DNA from: Linnemannia schmuckeri
Taxonomy: Eukaryota; Mortierellomycota; Mortierellomycetes; Mortierellales; Mortierellaceae
Reading direction: 5' to 3'
Length of the DNA: 64,000 nt
Assembly (NCBI GenBank): GCA_029449235.1
Contig: JANATG010000005.1
Coordinates: 1,178,001 to 1,242,000 of the forward strand
Translations under genes and position numbers: made by a program
Part shown: piece by piece, positions 60,649-64,000 of the stretch
How the letters are laid out: each line of letters starts with the position of its first letter
Position numbering within the stretch: the first letter of the stretch is position 1
Notes under the pieces: generated by a model
Told to the model about the DNA's origin: nothing
Database searches by the model: none
Seen by the model: only the letters and a program-made list of their open reading frames with translations

Positions 60649-61752
60649 TATACCCACTCGCTTGCCTTTTTTTTTTTTTTTTTTTTTTTTTTGACCACGA
60701 TATATTTCTCTACAAAACAGAGCACAAACTATTTAGAAGTGGAGGGGGCAACAACTAAACTCATCGGTGCGCCATTCAGTAGTCACAGTCCGGTCCCTTG
60801 ACTCTGGCTCTGCGCAACTATCGACGTCGCTCATCACGACTACGACGGAAGAAAATACACGGCTATCTGTCTTGTTGCATGTCCTTCACTAAACGGACCC
60901 TCTGCTCATCCTAACCTCATCCTCACTTCCTTCACCTTGGGCAACAAGGAGATAGGCCTTGTACCTTCTCCCGTGTATAACGTGTTTTTTAAGTGGACAC
61001 ACCACTCCTATTCATGCACTTGCGTGCTAGCACAACAACAAAAATAAATTTTTGCTGTCACGCGCCTTTTGAACAGTAAAAGGCTAGCGCAAAGGGTTTT
61101 GTCAATGATGCTTCCGCACCTGTATGAAAATAAATTTTCACACACCTCCATGACAAAGAGGCTGGGACTTTGGCCTAATGAAACCCACATTGGGAAACTT
61201 GGTCTTCGGGCCAGAGACAGTTCCTAAGACACATAGGCGGACGACAATGGACCGCGTGAATATCCATGACCCAAGTTGTCCCCACTTGGACCCCATGGAT
61301 GGGGCCTGACCATGCACTCCCGTGCTTTGCAAGGTGAGTCGTTCCTTGCACCGACCTGGTCAGAGGGCCGGTTTGAATCCGTCAAATCCGTGGCGTATCT
61401 CCTTGTGGATTGGACCAAGGACCTCTCGCCAAGAGGTGGAAAGGCAGACGACCAACTCCATTCGACTGACATTCCGTGCGGCAATGGGGAAGGGCATCTC
61501 TCCAAAAAATTCTCGCAACTCCAGGAAACAACCAGACGTCCTCGCAGCGCCAGCCTTGAAACCTCCAAGCTCTCCGTGCATGTGTCCGACCCGGGGTGGT
61601 AGGCGCCCTGGCACAGTGCTCAGAGTCCTTGTCAGCAGTGATGGTTGGATGGATGGATAGCCCCGACGTGGGGATGAAGGTCGGCGTGACTGTTCTTGAA
61701 AGCGAAAAAATGGAATTGGAAAGGGAATCCTTATATACCCACTCGCTTGCCT
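60649..61752 (-). mobile_element. Retroposed insertion: 1.07 kb, poly(A)-tailed, with 18-19 bp target duplication
   Basis: The 19-mer TATACCCACTCGCTTGCCT occurs exactly at 60649-60667 and at 61734-61752. Reading the minus strand, one copy is followed by about 1040 bp (61733-60693), then A25-26 (60692-60667), then the second copy. This is the structure left by target-primed reverse transcription: a LINE copy cut short at its 5' end, or a retrocopied mRNA. The insert has only short minus-strand ORFs (61568-61224 and 61614-61360) that I do not recognise. The insertion point is 112 bp upstream of a tRNA-Ala gene. Confidence 0.8.
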
Positions 61753-61864
61753 GGTTGAACAGGCAAGGAGGGGGTAGGCGGTACTCCGGTGCCGAGCATA
61801 ACTTCTTGAGAGATGGACTGAGAGCTTAAATTGCCCCGATTTAGGACAGCTAGAATCTAGTACA

Positions 61865-61937
61865 GGGGATCTAGCTCAAATGGTAGAGCGCTCGCTTAGC
61901 ATGCGAGAGGCACTGGGATCGATGCCCAGGTTCTCCA
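61865..61937 (+). tRNA. tRNA-Ala (AGC)
   Basis: A 73-base cloverleaf without intron. The acceptor is GGGGATC with GTTCTCC (one G.T pair and one T-T mismatch), discriminator A; D arm GCTC/GAGC; anticodon stem CTCGC/GCGAG with loop TTAGCAT and anticodon AGC at 61898-61900; variable loop AGGCA; T stem CTGGG/CCCAG. The T loop starts ATCG rather than the usual TTCG. Confidence 0.93.
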
Positions 61938-62551
61938 AATAACTTTAACCCTTCAATGAAAGTGAAGGGTATTGTTTTTGGCCATCTGGCCTTTGAAAGG
62001 AGCCGTCACTCAGAGAACGGGAAGATGAGGTCTGTGTGAAACTATTTCGGGAATGAAACCTTCATCAGTAGGTTCACCTTTTTATGCTTTGGAAAGATCT
62101 TCTGTACTCTTTGCAAATGTACCTTGTGGGGAAAACTAGCGTGATAATAAAAGCAGGAGAATTGGTTGGCAATTTGTATTACATATATCATTGCAGCTCA
62201 GGCACCCGATCCTTTGTCAGTCTCAGTAACTGATCACTCACGGTGGTCAGTGCGCTCCAAAACCATCGACATCAGTCATCGAACAGACTCGCGCTCATGC
62301 TACATGATCAGACGCTAAGCACACACCTTTCACTTGAACGCCGCGGCTAATGTAAAATTAGCGTGAACATATTGTAATTTTTTTCGTGCAAAAAAACAAA
62401 CACGAAAGTTGTTGCCCGCATCTAGAGAGATATAGGAAGTTTGGAATGAAAAAAAAAAAAATTGTAATCCTAAACTTTTCAGAACCATCGTCAAAAAAGC
62501 AAATTCAAAGAAAAACAAAGAGGAGCGGAAAAACAAATACTTGGGAAATAT

Positions 62552-62557
62552 TTTATT
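62552..62557 (-). terminator. Poly(A) signal of RACK1
   Basis: AATAAA on the minus strand lies 141 bases past the TAA stop. Confidence 0.5.
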
Positions 62558-62640
62558 TTTCACACTTTCTTCCAGTGGGTTGGCACACAACTTTTTGTTT
62601 TTTTGTCGTTGAGGGCAAAAGGGTGGGGACAGGGACAAGA

Positions 62641-62658
62641 GGGTGGGTGGGTGGGTGG
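62641..62658 (+). repeat. (GGGT)4 G-quadruplex motif
   Basis: GGGTGGGTGGGTGGGTGG has four G3 tracts with one-base loops, the classic pattern of a very stable parallel quadruplex. It lies 40 bases past the RACK1 stop, on the strand that serves as RACK1 template. Confidence 0.9.
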
Positions 62659-62697
62659 AAAGGACAAGAAGGGTCGGTTTCATGCTACTAAAACGAT

Positions 62698-63874
62698 TTA
62701 GAAACCAACGGTCCAGACACGGGTGATGCTGTCGGTGTAACCAGCGAACAAAGTCTGGCCATCAGCAGACCAGGCCAAGGAGACAGCCTGAGGAGGGTTG
62801 GACTTCTTGCCAACGTTGGTGAACTCGGGCTTAAGCTCATCGACAACAGACTTGGACTCCAAGTCCCAGATCTTGATGCAGGACGAGGTGGCAGCGCACA
62901 ACCAGTAGCGGTTGGGCGAGAAAACCAAGGCGTTGATGATATCATCACCCTTGCCCTCCAAGGAGTACAAGTGCTTGCCCTCGTTGAGGTCCCAGAGCAT
63001 GGTGATGCCGTCGCGTCCACCGGAAGCGCAGAGGGAACCATCGGGAGACACAGTGACGGTGTTGATGTAACCGCTGTGTCCAATGTGGTTGGAGCGGAGC
63101 TTGCACTTGGTGAGCTCCCAGACCTGAAGTTGTCCGTTCCAAGTTTTCAAAAAAAAAGTAAGTTATTAAGTTTCTTTGGTCCTTAACGAACATCGATATC
63201 TCCTTGTCGTGTCTTTTTCTTTCAGTGCCAACAGTGTCAGCGTGTGTTTCTTTGTTGGGTCAGGAATTTCCAGTGGAAGGTTCGTCTCATCGGAGGGTTG
63301 TGACGCCCCCCTCTGAAGTAGCAAATATAAAGTGCATCATTCGAAAGAAACACGTGCAATCTTGTGGATGGCGGTTTGTTGATGTCGTTGTGGAGTATCC
63401 AGAAAGTTTGTTGTGGTTCATTAAAAGTCATAAAAAAGAGAAGGTGAGTAATTACCTTGACGACCTTGTCCCAGCCTCCGGAAACAATGACGGGGTTGGC
63501 GGGGTTGGGCGAGAAGCGGACGCAGGAGACCCACTCGGTGTGGCCATCCTCCTGGATGGTGAACTTGCACTCACCGAGGGTGTTCCACAACTTGATGGTC
63601 TTGTCGCGGGATCCCGAAACGATCTGACGGTTGTCAGCGGAGAAGGAGACCGAGAGAACATCGTTGGTATGGCCGACGAAGCGGCGGGTGGTGAGGCCGG
63701 TGTTGAGATCCCAGAGACGGAGGGTCTTGTCCCAGGAGGCGGACAAGGCGAACTGACCGTCAGAGGAGATCACAACATCCTGAACGGCAGAGTTGTGTCC
63801 GTGGAGAGACTTGCGGGGGACACCGAAGTTGCCCTCGTCATCGCGGACCAAGTTCCAGACGATGATGGTCTTGT
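62698..63874 (-). CDS. CPC2: RACK1/Cpc2 (Asc1) WD40 ribosomal scaffold, 5' exon outside window
   Basis: Two coding exons are inside the window, 63874-63456 and 63123-62698. The 5' exon lies beyond the right edge, past an intron that starts with the acceptor TTTTGCAG. The 281 residues include WD repeats with DKTLRLWDL, SRDKTIKLWN, GGWDKVVKVWEL and SGGRDGITMLWDL. Near-invariant RACK1 blocks follow: FSPNRYWLCAATSSCIKIWD, SLAWSADGQTLFAGYTD and the end RVWTVGF. RACK1 binds the head of the 40S subunit and links translation to kinase signalling. C-ending codons fit very high expression. The 332 bp intron lies at DKVVK|VWEL and appears to carry a U24-type snoRNA, as the yeast ASC1 intron carries snR24. 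Confidence 0.97.
63246..63351 (-). ncRNA. Box C/D snoRNA, U24/snR24-like, inside the RACK1 intron
   Basis: In the sense of the gene an 8 bp terminal stem, GTTTCTTT (63351-63344) with AAAGAAAC (63253-63246), closes the element. Just inside are a C box AATGATGC (63341-63334) and a D box CTGA (63263-63260). The stretch ATATTTGCTAC (63328-63318) after the C box equals the conserved U24 guide that I recall from yeast and human. A C'-like CGATGAGA follows. The host gene is also that of yeast snR24. The D-box guide is not recognisably conserved, so targets other than the U24 25S site are open. Confidence 0.75.
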
Positions 63875-64000
63875 CTGCAAAAAGTAAAAAAGCACAAAAG
63901 TGAAAAAAGGCTTTGTCAGATGGACGCCATCTCTACAACCGTTGCGTGCGTCTCTCCAGCAAAATGTTTGCTGGTCCTGGAGTCGAACAAAGAAAGTCTG

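Larger units (their letters stand above)
61938..62697. other. Intergenic region between tRNA-Ala and RACK1
   Basis: These 760 bases contain the probable 3' UTR and poly(A) signal of RACK1 and a G-rich tandem tract. No gene was recognised. Confidence 0.55.

Noticed and set aside
61360..61385. GGTTTGAATCC resembling a Pol III B box in the insert
   Set aside because: It is on the strand opposite to the poly(A) tail and has no A box at a suitable distance.
61224..61614. Overlapping minus-strand ORFs of 114 and 84 codons inside the retroposed insert
   Set aside because: No known domain and they overlap in different frames, so coding by the insert cannot be supported.
1..64000. CRISPR arrays, bacterial operons, phage or viral genes
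   Set aside because: The window is spliced eukaryotic DNA; no regular spacer arrays or viral domains were seen.

Overview
The window is fungal nuclear DNA. Genes contain many short spliceosomal introns (about 90-130 bp), there are CT-rich leaders just 5' of several start codons, and the orthologues present (Cdc11-type septin, Imp4, Tsr3, Tsc13, Nup159, Hul5, Trm732/THADA, RACK1/Cpc2) are fungal or pan-eukaryotic. An SZT2-like gene (a KICSTOR component in animals), serine- and glutamine-rich proteins and poly-purine/poly-pyrimidine intergenic DNA point to an early-diverging fungus. I favour Mucoromycota, perhaps Mortierellomycotina, but that placement is inference.

Layout from left to right. 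At 1-6118 (+) lies the 3' part of an SZT2-like gene. A very large phosphatidylinositol-phosphate kinase (6427-13737, -) converges on it. The mitochondrial aspartate/glutamate carrier (14395-16805, -) follows. After 3.7 kb without a recognisable gene comes beta-tubulin (20547-23436, +), which has a 1.3 kb intron, and a convergent septin (24205-26999, -). After another 2.35 kb without a gene come a TMEM184/OST-alpha family membrane protein (29354-31379, +) and a Hul5/UBE3-type HECT ubiquitin ligase (31514-36101, -). A DUF1749 hydrolase (36508-37610, +) is divergent from the ligase and converges on TSR3 (37654-39332, -). TSR3 shares a 238 bp promoter with IMP4 (39571-40993, +). The nucleoporin NUP159/214 (41256-48085, -), an SDR (48599-49635, +), TSC13 (49735-50857, -) and THADA/TRM732 (51086-57988, +) follow, then a membrane-anchored GDSL-like protein (58093-59631, -). 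The last 4 kb holds retroposed sequence, a tRNA-Ala and the 3' part of RACK1 (62698-63874, -).

Several genes belong to translation and ribosome production. TSR3 and IMP4 act on the small ribosomal subunit, TRM732/THADA on tRNA anticodon-loop methylation, and RACK1 sits on the 40S head. The two divergent promoters serving three of these genes carry the same 11 bp motif, AGCAGTCACTT. SZT2 and the PIP kinase belong to nutrient and membrane signalling; septin and tubulin to the cytoskeleton.

The most interesting signals are: a U24-like box C/D snoRNA inside the RACK1 intron; a 1.07 kb poly(A)-tailed insertion with a perfect 18-19 bp target duplication 112 bp upstream of tRNA-Ala; a PIP kinase with an apparent N-terminal membrane segment and a catalytic core stretched by insertions; an insertion of about 135 residues next to the catalytic cysteine of the HECT domain; a GDSL-like protein with altered catalytic-block residues; and three or four GC-AG introns. 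I found no wholly new multi-gene system. All intron junctions were placed by reading frame, splice consensus and family conservation, not by transcripts.
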